Shown one piece after another: positions 33,343-42,395 of a stretch of 64,000 nucleotides of DNA. The notes under the pieces were generated by a model that did not search any database, had not been told where the DNA came from, and saw nothing but the letters and a program-made list of their open reading frames with translations. The stretch comes from Umezawaea sp049997955 (GTDB taxonomy: Bacteria > Actinomycetota > Actinomycetes > Mycobacteriales > Pseudonocardiaceae): positions 62,001-126,000 of the forward strand of contig JAEBDY010000021.1 of the NCBI GenBank assembly GCA_049997955.1, written 5' to 3'. A program made the translations under genes and the position numbers. The stretch's first letter is position 1. Each line of letters starts with the position of its first letter.

Positions 33343-34623
33343 TCAGGCCTTCCCGACCCGCTTGGTCACCGTGGAGCGGGTGTCGAGGGTCATCTCGTCG
33401 GCGTCCTCGACCTGCGGGCGCAGCTTGACGGTGCCGGTGACGGGATCGACGACGTCGACGACCTTGGCGAGCAGTTTCGCGGTGTCGGAGTTGCCGGAGG
33501 AGTTCGCGAGGGCGACCGCGCGGCCGAGTTTCGCGGTCGCGGTCTCGACGTCGCCGGACTTGCGGGCTTCCAGGCCGTCCTGGATGACCTCCGCCAGTTC
33601 GGCCTGGCCGGTGTAGTGGGCGACCTCGCGGTTGATGCGGGTCGACAGGGCGCCGTCGTCGGTCCAGACGGCGAGCACCCGGCCCTGGCCGAGGACGTCA
33701 CCGCTCGCGGTGGTGAGGCTGACCCGGCCCGCGAGCATCTTGTCGCCCACGCCCGCCGCTTTGACCCGCACGCACACGTGGTAGTCGCGGCTCTCCGCGC
33801 CCCACGCGCCGGTGGGGTAGTCGCCGGTGCGCGGGGCGGACTCCGTGCGCCGGTCGGTGAGGTCCAGGACGGTGGGGGACACCTGCTTGACGAACGTGAC
33901 CGTCGCGCCCTCGGGGGTCCACAGGCGCAGCGAGACGCCGCCGACGGCCTTGCCCATCGCGGTGGCGGTCATGGCGCGGAAGTCGTCGGCGAGCGCCTGC
34001 GGGTCGGCGACGATGTCGACCGTGCCGAGCAGTTCCTCGGCGATCTTGCGCAGTTCCTCGACCTGCCAGTCGGTGCCGACGCCGCGGCAGTCGCAGGTGA
34101 AGTGCCCGCTGATGGACGCCAGGGTCCGGGAGAGCTGGGCCGGTGTCTCGTGCTGGTTCTGCCCGTCGGTCAGCAGGATCGCGTGCTTGAGGCCGCCGCG
34201 GTGCCGGGCCAGGACGCGGTCGGCGAGGGCGAGCCACCGGCCCATGGCGGTGCCGCCGTCGGCGGTGAGGCCGCGCACGAGCCGTTTGGCCTCCAGCTTG
34301 GTGCGGTCGCTCGCGATCGCGAGGCCTTCCGCGGTGGGGTAGACCATGCGGACGGTGTCGGTGCCCTCGATGACGGCGAACGACACCCCGTCGCGCAGGG
34401 CGTCGATGGCGGTGACGGTGGCGTGCTTGGCGGCGTTGAGCTTCGCGGGCGGGTAGCGCATGGAGCCGGAGCAGTCGACGATGATCACCTGGGCGATGTC
34501 GGCGGAGGACACCGGGGCGGAGGACACGCCGCTGGCGGACACCGTGACGATCGCGTCGACCTCCCGCGCCCCTTCCGGCAGGTACTCGTTCTGGAAGACC
34601 TCGACGGCGAACTCGGCGGTCAT
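33343..34623 (-). CDS. von Willebrand factor A domain protein (TerY-like)
   Basis: 426 residues. The MIDAS site DCSGS (50-54) is in a classic vWA domain (residues 43-215): IIVDCSGSMRYPPAKLNAAK, TADGGTAMGRWL and HAILLTDGQNQ. A beta-rich middle follows (RVKAAGVGDKMLAGRVSL), then a helical C-terminal part. No signal peptide or membrane helix is seen, so it is cytoplasmic. vWA, PP2C and kinase genes together form the TerY-P triad seen in tellurium/stress loci; here the kinase is PknG-like. The ATG overlaps the PP2C stop by four bases. Confidence 0.88.
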   Translation of the reverse strand: MTAEFAVEVFQNEYLPEGAREVDAIVTVSASGVSSAPVSSADIAQVIIVDCSGSMRYPPAKLNAAKHATVTAIDALRDGVSFAVIEGTDTVRMVYPTAEGLAIASDRTKLEAKRLVRGLTADGGTAMGRWLALADRVLARHRGGLKHAILLTDGQNQHETPAQLSRTLASISGHFTCDCRGVGTDWQVEELRKIAEELLGTVDIVADPQALADDFRAMTATAMGKAVGGVSLRLWTPEGATVTFVKQVSPTVLDLTDRRTESAPRTGDYPTGAWGAESRDYHVCVRVKAAGVGDKMLAGRVSLTTASGDVLGQGRVLAVWTDDGALSTRINREVAHYTGQAELAEVIQDGLEARKSGDVETATAKLGRAVALANSSGNSDTAKLLAKVVDVVDPVTGTVKLRPQVEDADEMTLDTRSTVTKRVGKA

Positions 34624-35594
34624 CCGACACCCCCCACTTCGATGACGACGACGGTGATGTTGTCGTGCCCGCCCGCTTTCAGCGCGGCCTCGGTGAGCTC
34701 GCGCGCGACTCCCGACGGGGTCGTGCCGCGGGGGCGGACCGCGTCGAGGTCCTCGACCTCGGGCAGGTAGTTCCACAGGCCGTCGCTGCACAGCAGCACG
34801 ATCCCGCTCTCCTCCGGGACGACCGTCACCACGTGCGGGCTGACCTGGCCGGAGTCGCCGCCGAGCCACCGCGACAGCACGTGGGAGCGGCGGTCGTTGA
34901 CCGCTTCGGCCTCGGTGAGGACGCCGTCGGCGACCAGTTGCGCGGCCCACGTGTCGTCCTTGGTGAGCCGCCGCGACGGGGTCTTCGCGCCGTCGTCGGC
35001 CAGCCAGTAGGCGCGGCTGTCGCCGACCCAGCCGACGACCACGCCGGTGTCGGTGCGCATCGCGGACACGTACGTGCACGACGGCGCCACGTCGGGGGCC
35101 TCGGGGCGGGCGAGTTCCCCGGCGGCGCGGTTGGCCGCGGCGACCGCGAGGACCGTCGCGCGTTCCGGGTCGGTGCCCTCGACCAGCGCGTCGACCAGGA
35201 CGGCGTTGGCCGCGTCGACGGCCGCCTGCGACGCCTCGTCGGAGCGTTCGGAGGAGGCGACGCCGTCGCAGACGATCGCGGCGACCCCGCGGGCGTGGAC
35301 GTGGCCGAACGCCATGGAGTCCTCGTTGCGCGCTCGGCGGCGGCCGCGGTCGCTGACCCCGGCGATCGTGGGCAGCACGAACTCCATCCGGTCCCGGCCG
35401 ATGGGTTGGGACCGGCCGCACCGCTCGCAGAAGCCGTCGTCGTCGATGTCCGCGCTGCCGCACGCGCACTGCGCGGCGGCCGAGCCGTCCGGTCCGCCGA
35501 CTGGGGTCGTGCGGACCAGCAGGTTGCGGCCGCACTCCTCGCAGAACCGGTCTTGGGCGGCGACGGGCGCGTCGCACTCGGGGCAGTTCGTCAT
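34620..35594 (-). CDS. PP2C-family protein phosphatase with N-terminal zinc ribbons
   Basis: 324 residues. Two zinc ribbons (CPECDAPVAAQDRFCEECG and CACGSADIDDDGFCERCG) lead into a PP2C domain with all metal-binding motifs: RRRARNEDSMAFG, IVCDGVASS, VGWVGDSRAYWL, VLLCSDGLWNYL and GGHDNITVVVIEV. It is a cytoplasmic Ser/Thr phosphatase, the likely antagonist of the kinase just upstream. It starts at ATG 35594, two bases after the kinase stop, and overlaps the vWA gene. Confidence 0.92.
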   Translation of the reverse strand: MTNCPECDAPVAAQDRFCEECGRNLLVRTTPVGGPDGSAAAQCACGSADIDDDGFCERCGRSQPIGRDRMEFVLPTIAGVSDRGRRRARNEDSMAFGHVHARGVAAIVCDGVASSERSDEASQAAVDAANAVLVDALVEGTDPERATVLAVAAANRAAGELARPEAPDVAPSCTYVSAMRTDTGVVVGWVGDSRAYWLADDGAKTPSRRLTKDDTWAAQLVADGVLTEAEAVNDRRSHVLSRWLGGDSGQVSPHVVTVVPEESGIVLLCSDGLWNYLPEVEDLDAVRPRGTTPSGVARELTEAALKAGGHDNITVVVIEVGGVG

Positions 35595-35596
35595 GG

Positions 35597-37939
35597 TCAC
35601 ACCAGTGTCCGGGGTCGGACGGCGTTGGCCCGGTCGACCAGCGCGAAGCGTTCCTCTGGCGTGTCGGCGAGCCGCGCGAGGGTCCGGTAGTGGCGTTCCA
35701 GTCCCAGCCTCAGACCCCGGTCCGTCAGTTCGCACCCCAGCACCTCCCCGTGGCCGTCGACCGACGCGCCACCGCCGCTCGCCAGCCAGTCGAACGCCGC
35801 CTGCAACACCTCGACGCTGAGCCGGGCGCGGCGCGCCACGTCCAGTTCCAGCGCCGCCAGCCGGTCCGCCGCCCCGGAGATCGACGTGAGGGCGGGTTCT
35901 CCGCCCGCGCCGTGGTGGGCCTTGTCGGTCTGGGCTCGGATCGCGGACACCTGGGCGGCGACGTGGTGGCTGGAGGTGTCCGGGACGGTGTGCAGCACGG
36001 CCACGGCCCGGTCGCGGGAGCCCGCGGCCAGCAGCACGCGGGCCAGGCCGAACGCGGCGGACACCGAGGAGCGGTCGGTGCGCCACACGAGTTCGTAGTA
36101 GTGCGCCGCCTCCTGCGGGTTGCCGGTGGCCTCGGCGCACAGCGCGATGGCGAGCTTCGGCGCGGCCTCGCCGGGCAGCACGTCGTAGACGGTCTCGAAC
36201 GCCGCCCGCGCGTCGGTCGGGCTGCCCTGCACGAGCGCCGCGAGCCCGCGGTACCAGACGGGCCGCCAGTCGTCGGAGTCCACCAGTGACGGGTCGTCGG
36301 GGTCGAACATCGAGGTCGCGGTCAGCCCGTACAGCTCGCGGGTGGCGTCTTCGGCCTGTCCGGCGTCGATCAGGGACCGCACCAGTTGCAGCCGCACCTC
36401 GGCGGTGGTCACGGGCGCGGCCCGCAGCGCGGCGACCCGTTCGACGGCCTCGCCGGTCGTGGCGGTCGCGAGGAACCCGGCGGCCGGGTCGGTGGCGTCG
36501 ACCTGCGGCACGGGCAGCGCGGCGGCGGCGGTCGGCAGGTCCGGGTCGCGCTCCGCGCCGAAGCACCGGCGTTCCGGTGTGAACTGCCGCGACAGCCCCG
36601 GCCGCGCGATGCCGTCCTCGGCCGCGAGGACCTCGCGCAGCACGCCGGTGAGCTGTTCGGCCATCTCCTCGGCGGAGGTGAACCGCAGCTCCGGGTTCGG
36701 GTCGGTCGCCCGGTGCAGGAACCGCCGGTAGGACTCGAAGCGGGCCAGCAGCGGCTCCGCGACCGGGCTGGGCAGGCCGCCCTTGAACTTGCGGCGGAAG
36801 TCGAACGAGAAGCTCATGACGGCGAGCGCGCGGCCCACGGTGTAGAGGTCGGAGGCGACCGACGGGCCGATCGTGCCGATCTCCGGGGCCTGGTAGCCGA
36901 TCGTGCCGTAGATGGCGCTGCGGTTGTCGCCGATGCGGCGCACCGCGCCCAGGTCGATCAGCTTGAGCTGCTCCTCGGTCTGGATCACGTTGTCCGGTTT
37001 GAAGTCGCAGTACAGCAGCCCGACGCCGTGCAGGTAGCCCAGGGCGGGCAGGATCTCCAGCGCGTAGGCGATGGCCTGCGCCAGCGGCAGCGACCCGGTG
37101 CCGCCGTGGCCCCGCAGGTCCTTGATCATGTCCTTCACGGACTGGCCGCCGACGTACTCCATGACGATGTAGTCGACGAGGTCGCCGGTCTTGCGGTCGG
37201 CGTGCTGCACGAAGTTGTGGATCTTGACGATGTTGGGGTGCTCGACCTCCGCCAGGAACCGGCGCTCGGCCATCGCCGCGGCCATGGCGTCCGCGTCACC
37301 GGAGTCCAGCAGGCCCTTGAGGACCACCCACCGGTCGCTGACCGCGTGGTCCAGCGCCAGGTAGATCCAGCCGAGGCCGCCGTGCGCGAGGCAGCCGAGG
37401 ACCTCGTACTGGCCGTGCAAGACCTCGCCCGGCTCCAGCTTCGGGGTGTAGGAGTAGTGGTGGCCGCACTGCGGGCAGAACCCCTCGACGCGGCCCGGCC
37501 TGCCCTCGCGGCTGCGGCCGACCTCCTTGCCGCACGCGCTGCAGAACCGCTTCGCCTCGGGGACCTCGGGGTTCGCGAGCACCGCGGACTTCGGGTCCCG
37601 GTAGGGCACGCGCGGCACCTCGACCAGCCCGGCGCCGAGCCTGCCGCGGCCCGAGGAGCGGGTGGACGCGCGGCGGCTGCGGCCCGAGGGGCTCACGGTG
37701 CTGGTCCACGGCGCCGTGCCCGGCCCGGTGGACGCCTCCGTGCCCGGCGCGCCGTGGGTGCCGTCGGTGCCCTGCGTGCCGGAATCGGTCCTCTCGGGGA
37801 CGGGTTGCGCGGTGGTGAACGCGCCGCTGCCCGTGGCCACGAACGCGGGCACCACCGACGGCGCCTCCAGCCCGCAGTGGTCGCAGAACCCGTCGGGGGC
37901 GATCGTCCCGGCGCACCCCGACCGTGCACACGCGCTCAT
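35597..37939 (-). CDS. pknG: PknG-like serine/threonine protein kinase with zinc ribbons and TPR domain
   Basis: 780 residues, soluble. Layout: N-terminal zinc ribbon CARSGCAGTIAPDGFCDHCG, a Ser/Thr/Gly-rich linker, and a rubredoxin-like CSACG...CPQCGHHYSY block. The kinase domain spans about 175-430 (LKGLLDS lysine, CDFKPDN with Asp312, and DLGAV at 329-331 in place of DFG, as in PknG). A TPR-rich C-terminus follows. PknG controls glutamate/2-oxoglutarate metabolism by phosphorylating the FHA protein GarA/OdhI and is encoded with glnH and glnX in mycobacteria and corynebacteria. GlnH- and GlnX-like genes are indeed upstream here, with one extra gene inserted. Confidence 0.93.
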   Translation of the reverse strand: MSACARSGCAGTIAPDGFCDHCGLEAPSVVPAFVATGSGAFTTAQPVPERTDSGTQGTDGTHGAPGTEASTGPGTAPWTSTVSPSGRSRRASTRSSGRGRLGAGLVEVPRVPYRDPKSAVLANPEVPEAKRFCSACGKEVGRSREGRPGRVEGFCPQCGHHYSYTPKLEPGEVLHGQYEVLGCLAHGGLGWIYLALDHAVSDRWVVLKGLLDSGDADAMAAAMAERRFLAEVEHPNIVKIHNFVQHADRKTGDLVDYIVMEYVGGQSVKDMIKDLRGHGGTGSLPLAQAIAYALEILPALGYLHGVGLLYCDFKPDNVIQTEEQLKLIDLGAVRRIGDNRSAIYGTIGYQAPEIGTIGPSVASDLYTVGRALAVMSFSFDFRRKFKGGLPSPVAEPLLARFESYRRFLHRATDPNPELRFTSAEEMAEQLTGVLREVLAAEDGIARPGLSRQFTPERRCFGAERDPDLPTAAAALPVPQVDATDPAAGFLATATTGEAVERVAALRAAPVTTAEVRLQLVRSLIDAGQAEDATRELYGLTATSMFDPDDPSLVDSDDWRPVWYRGLAALVQGSPTDARAAFETVYDVLPGEAAPKLAIALCAEATGNPQEAAHYYELVWRTDRSSVSAAFGLARVLLAAGSRDRAVAVLHTVPDTSSHHVAAQVSAIRAQTDKAHHGAGGEPALTSISGAADRLAALELDVARRARLSVEVLQAAFDWLASGGGASVDGHGEVLGCELTDRGLRLGLERHYRTLARLADTPEERFALVDRANAVRPRTLV

Positions 37940-38718
37940 CGGGCCTCCGCCAGGTCGAGCACGGCCCGCTGGTAGCGGCCGACCGCGCGGGTCGCCCCCG
38001 GCAGGTCGCACGGTGCGGTGAACAGGACGTCGTGCGCCGCGCGGTGCAGCGCGGACAGGGCGGTGTTCTCGGCGTGCCCGAGCCGGGTGGCCTTGGCGCG
38101 GTAGGCCTCCAGCCGTCCGCGCAGTTCGGTGCGGCGGTCCAGGAGCCCGGTCAGGTTCGCCACCAGCGCCCGGCACTCGGGCAGCGTGTCGGGGACCGGC
38201 GGCAGGGCGCCGACGGCGATCTTCACCTCGACCAGCGCCCGCAGCCGGTGCGCCTCGGCACGGACGTCGACGAGGTCCCGCCGGTCGGCCTCGGTCGCGG
38301 CGTGCCGCGCCACCGCGTGGTCCAGGGCGTCCACGGCGTGCGCGTACCCGGCCCGCATGCGCGTGACCAGGTCCTCCAGCGCGACCTGGTCGGTGATGAC
38401 CGCCGGTCCGGTGAGGCCGCGGCGGGTCAACGGCACCGACCGGCCGTCCAGCTCCACGGCCCGTCCGGTCAGCAGTTCCGTCAGCTCCGCCAGGTCGGCG
38501 GCCGTCGGCTTGGCGCGGCGGGCCCGGACCTCCCGCGCGGCGTGCAGCACGCGGCGGTAGGCCTCGAACTGCGCCCACAGGGCCGCCACGGCCTCGCGCT
38601 TCGCGTCGGGCAGCAGCGGGTGGCCGGGGTGGTCGTCCATGGCCAGCAGGGATTGCGCGATCCGGTCGCTCTCCGCGCCCCGCCGCGTGAGCACCTCGTC
38701 CACCTCGTCGCGGTCCAC
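37936..38718 (-). CDS. helical protein of unknown function in the pknG operon
   Basis: 260 residues, almost entirely alpha-helical with heptad-like stretches (AAREVRARRAKPTAADLAEL, HRLRALVEVKIAVGAL, RRTELRGRLEAYRAKATRLG). No signal peptide or catalytic motif was seen. It could be an adaptor or coiled-coil scaffold. It lies between the GlnH-like and PknG-like genes: GTG start six bases after the glnH stop and a four-base overlap with the kinase ATG. The mycobacterial locus lacks such a gene as I recall. Confidence 0.75.
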   Translation of the reverse strand: MDRDEVDEVLTRRGAESDRIAQSLLAMDDHPGHPLLPDAKREAVAALWAQFEAYRRVLHAAREVRARRAKPTAADLAELTELLTGRAVELDGRSVPLTRRGLTGPAVITDQVALEDLVTRMRAGYAHAVDALDHAVARHAATEADRRDLVDVRAEAHRLRALVEVKIAVGALPPVPDTLPECRALVANLTGLLDRRTELRGRLEAYRAKATRLGHAENTALSALHRAAHDVLFTAPCDLPGATRAVGRYQRAVLDLAEAR

Positions 38719-38724
38719 GGCCGC

Positions 38725-39693
38725 TCAGTCCCGGTACTTCGCCGCGGGCGGCGTCGCGTTGCGGTCCAGCACGCCCAGCCACCGCTGGTGGATCGTCGCC
38801 CACGTGCCGTCGGAGCGGATGCGCTCCAGGACCCCGTTGACGAACCGGACGAAGTCCTCGTCGGCCTTCGGGACGCCCATCCCGTAGGGCTCGCGGGTGA
38901 ACTGCGGGCCGACCATCTCGGTGTACGGGTCCTGCGCGGCCAGCCCGGCGAGGATCGTGTCGTCGGTGGACACCGCGTCGACCTGCCCCTGCTGGAGCAT
39001 CACCAGGCAGTCCGTCCAGTTCGCCACCGACACCACGACGGGCTTGGACGGGAGGCTCACGACGTTCGCCAGCGAACTGGACCCCTTGGTGGCGCACACC
39101 TTCCGTCCGCCGAGGGAGTCCGGGCCGGTGATGCCGGACCCGCGGGACGCGAGCACCCGCTGCCCGGCCTGGTAGTAGACGGAGGAGAACCCGACCTTCT
39201 CGGCGCGCTCGCAGTTGATCGTCATCGTCCGCACGACGACGTCGACCTCGCCCTTCTCCAACGCCGGGATGCGCTCGTCGGAGGTCAGCACCTTGAACTG
39301 GATCCGGTTCGGGTCGCCGAAGAGCGCCTTCGCGACCTCGCGGGCCATGTCGACGTCGAACCCCTCGATCGCGCCGGTCTCGGGGTTGCGGAACCCCATC
39401 AGGTACGTGTTCTGGTCCACTCCCGCGATGAGACGGCCCCGCGCCGCGATCCGGGCCATCGTCGACCCGGCGGGCATCGCGCCCGGCTCCGGCAGCGGCC
39501 CGTCGGGCCGCAGGCTCGCGGTCGCGTCGCACGCGGGCACCGCCGCGGCACTGCCGGGAGGCGCGGTCACCTCACCGGCGTCCGCGGGACTGGGCGCGCC
39601 AGCCGACCCGACGGTGATGTCGGGCGCGGAACCGGGCACCGGCGCGCAGGCGGCCGTGAACAGGAACAGCAGCAGGACCACCAGGCGTCTCAT
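38725..39693 (-). CDS. glnH: GlnH-like solute-binding lipoprotein
   Basis: 322 residues. A lipoprotein signal (VVLLLFLFTAAC, Cys16) and an Ala/Pro/Ser-rich linker precede a periplasmic-binding-protein type 2 fold for amino acids: LIAGVDQNTYLMGFRNPETG, GFDVDMAREVAKALFG, DVVVRTMTINCERAEKVGFS and DAVSTDDTILAGLA. It has no ABC permease or ATPase neighbour, which fits a sensor role. In mycobacteria GlnH binds Asp/Glu/Asn outside the cell and passes the signal through GlnX to PknG. The stop of the GlnX-like gene overlaps its ATG. Confidence 0.9.
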   Translation of the reverse strand: MRRLVVLLLFLFTAACAPVPGSAPDITVGSAGAPSPADAGEVTAPPGSAAAVPACDATASLRPDGPLPEPGAMPAGSTMARIAARGRLIAGVDQNTYLMGFRNPETGAIEGFDVDMAREVAKALFGDPNRIQFKVLTSDERIPALEKGEVDVVVRTMTINCERAEKVGFSSVYYQAGQRVLASRGSGITGPDSLGGRKVCATKGSSSLANVVSLPSKPVVVSVANWTDCLVMLQQGQVDAVSTDDTILAGLAAQDPYTEMVGPQFTREPYGMGVPKADEDFVRFVNGVLERIRSDGTWATIHQRWLGVLDRNATPPAAKYRD

Positions 39694-40982
39694 CGGTACT
39701 CCTTGAGGCGCTGCCACAGACCCATGACCGAGGCGGCGGCCGCGCCCAGCGCGAGCAGCGCCACGATCGCGACGGTGCCGGTCAGCGCGCCGCGCGCGGT
39801 CGCGACCGACCCGGTGAACGCGGTGCGGGCACGGGTGATCGCGGTGACGAGGTCGCGGTCGAGGTTGTCGAACGCGGCGGCCGCGCCGCCCTGGTCGTTG
39901 CTGATCGCCAGGGTCAGGGCGGTGGTGTAGTCGCCGCTGTCGTCGGCTTCCCGGATCCGGCGGTGGGCTTCCTGCCACGCCGTGAGGTTCGTCCCGGCCG
40001 AGGTCACCGCGTCGCGCACGGCCGGTTCGGTCGCCAGTTCCCCGGCGCGGCCGACCAGGGCGGCCAGTTCCGCCACGACCTCGCCGTAGCGCTTCTCGTA
40101 GGCCGCGCCGCTGCCGCGCGCCACCAGTGTCAGCGTCTCGTCGCCGCGGGCGGTCAGGGTGGCGATGCGGGCGCGGGCCAGCACGTCGACCTGGGCGGAG
40201 CCGTTCTCGCGGCTGTCGGCGACCGTGCTCGCGACGACGGCGCTGGCGACGCTCACCCACAGCAGCGACACGACCGTCAGGCCGGTCGCGACGACCAGGC
40301 CGATGTTGAACACCCGGTTGGTGCGGCGCGTGACGTACCACTGCGCGAGGCCCAGGGCGGCGAGCGCGACGAGGCCGAGCAGCAGTTCCGACCACGGGCC
40401 GCCGCCCGCGCTGTCCTGGTCGCGCACCACGTTCGCGGTCTCCGCGCGGTAGAGGTCCTGCGCGGCGGGCAGCAGTTGGGAGCGCATCAGGCTGGACGCC
40501 TCGCGCAGGTAGGCGGCGCCGACGGGGTTGCCCTGCCGGTTGTGCGTGCGCGCGGTCTCGACCAGCCCGGTGTAGACGGGGAGCCTGCCCGACAGGGTGG
40601 ACAGGGCGGCGCCGACCTCGGGGGAGCGGGAGATCTCGCCGGTCGCGGTCGACAGCGCCGCGGCGGCCTTCGCGATGTCGGCCTCGTAGCGGGAGCGCAG
40701 CCGGGGCGACTCGACCCCGCCGGACAGGAACGCCGCCGACGCCGTGGCGTCCGCGTCGGCCATGGACCGGTAGACCTCCTGCGCGGCGAAGCTCAACGGC
40801 TCGCTGCGGGTCGCCAACTCCTCCAGCGCCGCGGAGCGGGTCTGGACGCTCCACGCGGTGAGCGCGCCGGCCAGGAGGGTGACCGCGACCAGCAGCAGCG
40901 CGATCAGGCTCAGCCGACCCGGCGTGCTCTTGACCAGGCCGGTGACCCGCTGCGAGGTCGGCGTGGTGACCACGGCCGTCAT
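39690..40982 (-). CDS. glnX: GlnX-like membrane sensor protein
   Basis: 430 residues with four predicted membrane helices, near 24-46, 203-220, 228-253 and 400-422. Two large helical extracytoplasmic domains lie between them (SEPLSFAAQEVYRSMADADA; RGSGAAYEKRYGEVVAELAAL), each resembling four-helix sensor bundles. This matches mycobacterial GlnX, which relays GlnH occupancy to PknG. First gene of the seven-gene operon. The ATG at 40982 follows a GGGTCC stretch; the promoter should lie in 40983-41158. Confidence 0.85.
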   Translation of the reverse strand: MTAVVTTPTSQRVTGLVKSTPGRLSLIALLLVAVTLLAGALTAWSVQTRSAALEELATRSEPLSFAAQEVYRSMADADATASAAFLSGGVESPRLRSRYEADIAKAAAALSTATGEISRSPEVGAALSTLSGRLPVYTGLVETARTHNRQGNPVGAAYLREASSLMRSQLLPAAQDLYRAETANVVRDQDSAGGGPWSELLLGLVALAALGLAQWYVTRRTNRVFNIGLVVATGLTVVSLLWVSVASAVVASTVADSRENGSAQVDVLARARIATLTARGDETLTLVARGSGAAYEKRYGEVVAELAALVGRAGELATEPAVRDAVTSAGTNLTAWQEAHRRIREADDSGDYTTALTLAISNDQGGAAAAFDNLDRDLVTAITRARTAFTGSVATARGALTGTVAIVALLALGAAAASVMGLWQRLKEYR

Positions 40983-41158
40983 CGGGTCCCCTTCCGCCTG
41001 AACCGGGTGATCGCCTGCGGGCTCCCCCCAGCGTAGATACCGCCTGGTCACCACGGGGCCCGAACGTGATGATCCACTGGGCGGCGGCGGTCCACCAGTC
41101 CCGCGAGCGGGAGATTTCCGGTTTCCCCCGGTTGGGACGCGTGAGGCGCTCCGTCCTG

Positions 41159-41701
41159 TCAGGACCGGAGTTCGTCGCGCGCGGTCATCAGCGCGAACCC
41201 CAGCAGGTTCAGGCCCCGCCACGTCGACGGGGTCAGCGCGCGCTCGTCGTCGCGGCGCAACCCGATGCCCCAGATCCGGTCCAGCGGGCTCGCCTCGACC
41301 AGCACCCGCTCGCCGGTGCCCAGCAGGTAGGCGCGCAACGCCGGGTCGGCGTCGAACTTCGCCACGTTCCCGGCCACCACGATCCCCACCCGGTGGGCGT
41401 CCCACACGGCGCTGTCGAACCCGCGCACCTGCCTGCCGAGGTTCTTCGCCTCGGCCGGGGTGGGCGCGGCGAGCACCCGCTCGAACGCCTCGTCGTCGCC
41501 GAACAGCCGCGCCTTGCCCGCCATCATGAAGTGCTCGGCCGTCGCGTAGGTCGTGCCGTCCACGGTGAACGGCGACTCGTACCACTGGCTCATGCACTCC
41601 GCGCCCACACCGCCGCGGGACTCCGCTCCCCAGAAGAACACGAACTTCATCGGCACACCGCTGTGCTCGGCCCGCCGGGCGCTGTCCAGGTCGCGGATCA
41701 T
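41159..41701 (-). CDS. NADAR/YbiA-family protein
   Basis: 180 residues with motifs FFWGAESRGGVGAECMSQWY, TYATAEHFMMAGKARLFGD and DRIWGIGLRRDDERAL, the NADAR fold. Members include YbiA/RibX N-glycosidases that clear reactive riboflavin intermediates and enzymes that remove ADP-ribose from nucleic acids. The conserved Trp, Glu and Asp residues appear intact. The ATG overlaps the stop of the pyridoxamine-oxidase-type gene by one base, so they form a two-gene operon. Confidence 0.88.
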   Translation of the reverse strand: MIRDLDSARRAEHSGVPMKFVFFWGAESRGGVGAECMSQWYESPFTVDGTTYATAEHFMMAGKARLFGDDEAFERVLAAPTPAEAKNLGRQVRGFDSAVWDAHRVGIVVAGNVAKFDADPALRAYLLGTGERVLVEASPLDRIWGIGLRRDDERALTPSTWRGLNLLGFALMTARDELRS

Positions 41702-42282
41702 CACGCGGTCCTGGGCGGCAGCGGCAGCGGCAGTCCGGGCAGCCCGTCCATGCTGACCCCGTTGAAGTCCTTGCCCTCGCAGTAGGCCGCGAACTCCTCG
41801 TCGGACTTGCGGCCGAAGTACTCCGCGTGCAGCGTCCGCTCCTCGCGGTAGTCCAGGAACGGCACCGCGAACCCGCAGGTGTCGCTGATCTGCCGCGCCG
41901 TCACGACGATCACCGCGCGCAGCGCGGGCGCGTCGGCGTCGCCGAACCCGGCGACCAGGTCCGCGAACCGCGGGTCGTCGCGGAACACCGGCACCCCGGT
42001 GCCGTGCACCCGCACGATGTTCGGCGGCCCGGTGAACGCGCACCACATGAGCGTGATCCGCCCGTTCTCGCGCAGGTGCGCGATGGTCTCGGCGTGGCTG
42101 CCGCCGAAGTCCAGGTACGCCACCGTCCGCTCGTCGAGCACGCGCAGCGACCCCGAGCGGCCCTTGGGGGAGATGTTGACGAATCCGTCACCGGTCAGCG
42201 GCGCGGTGCCGGTGAAGAACACCGGCTGCGCCTCGATGAACTCCCGCAACCTGCCGTCGATCCGGTCGTAGACCTTTCCCAT
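41701..42282 (-). CDS. pyridoxamine 5'-phosphate oxidase-family protein
   Basis: 193 residues with a split-barrel flavin-binding fold: IEAQPVFFTGTAPLTGDGFV, NISPKGRSGSLRVLDERTVAYLD, GSHAETIAHLRENGRITLMW and PNIVRVHGTG. It belongs to a group of FMN- or F420-linked oxidoreductases common in actinobacteria; the substrate is unknown. Start ATG 42282. Its co-translated partner is the NADAR protein. Confidence 0.85.
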   Translation of the reverse strand: MGKVYDRIDGRLREFIEAQPVFFTGTAPLTGDGFVNISPKGRSGSLRVLDERTVAYLDFGGSHAETIAHLRENGRITLMWCAFTGPPNIVRVHGTGVPVFRDDPRFADLVAGFGDADAPALRAVIVVTARQISDTCGFAVPFLDYREERTLHAEYFGRKSDEEFAAYCEGKDFNGVSMDGLPGLPLPLPPRTA

Positions 42283-42395
42283 GGCCTCGATTATGGTCCG
42301 CGCACCCGCCTCCCACGTCGGGTTTTTCCACACCGTGGACCCGAACCTCCTCGAAGGTCCCCGGATCGACCACCCGCGCCCGGCCTCCGCGGTCC

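Noticed and set aside
38725..39693. GlnH-like gene as part of an ABC importer
   Set aside because: No permease or ATPase gene is present; the GlnX/PknG context favours a sensor.
36386..39930. Long plus-strand open frames opposite pknG and glnH
   Set aside because: Low-complexity Gly/Arg/Val/Gln sequence with no motifs; the minus-strand genes have complete domain signatures.
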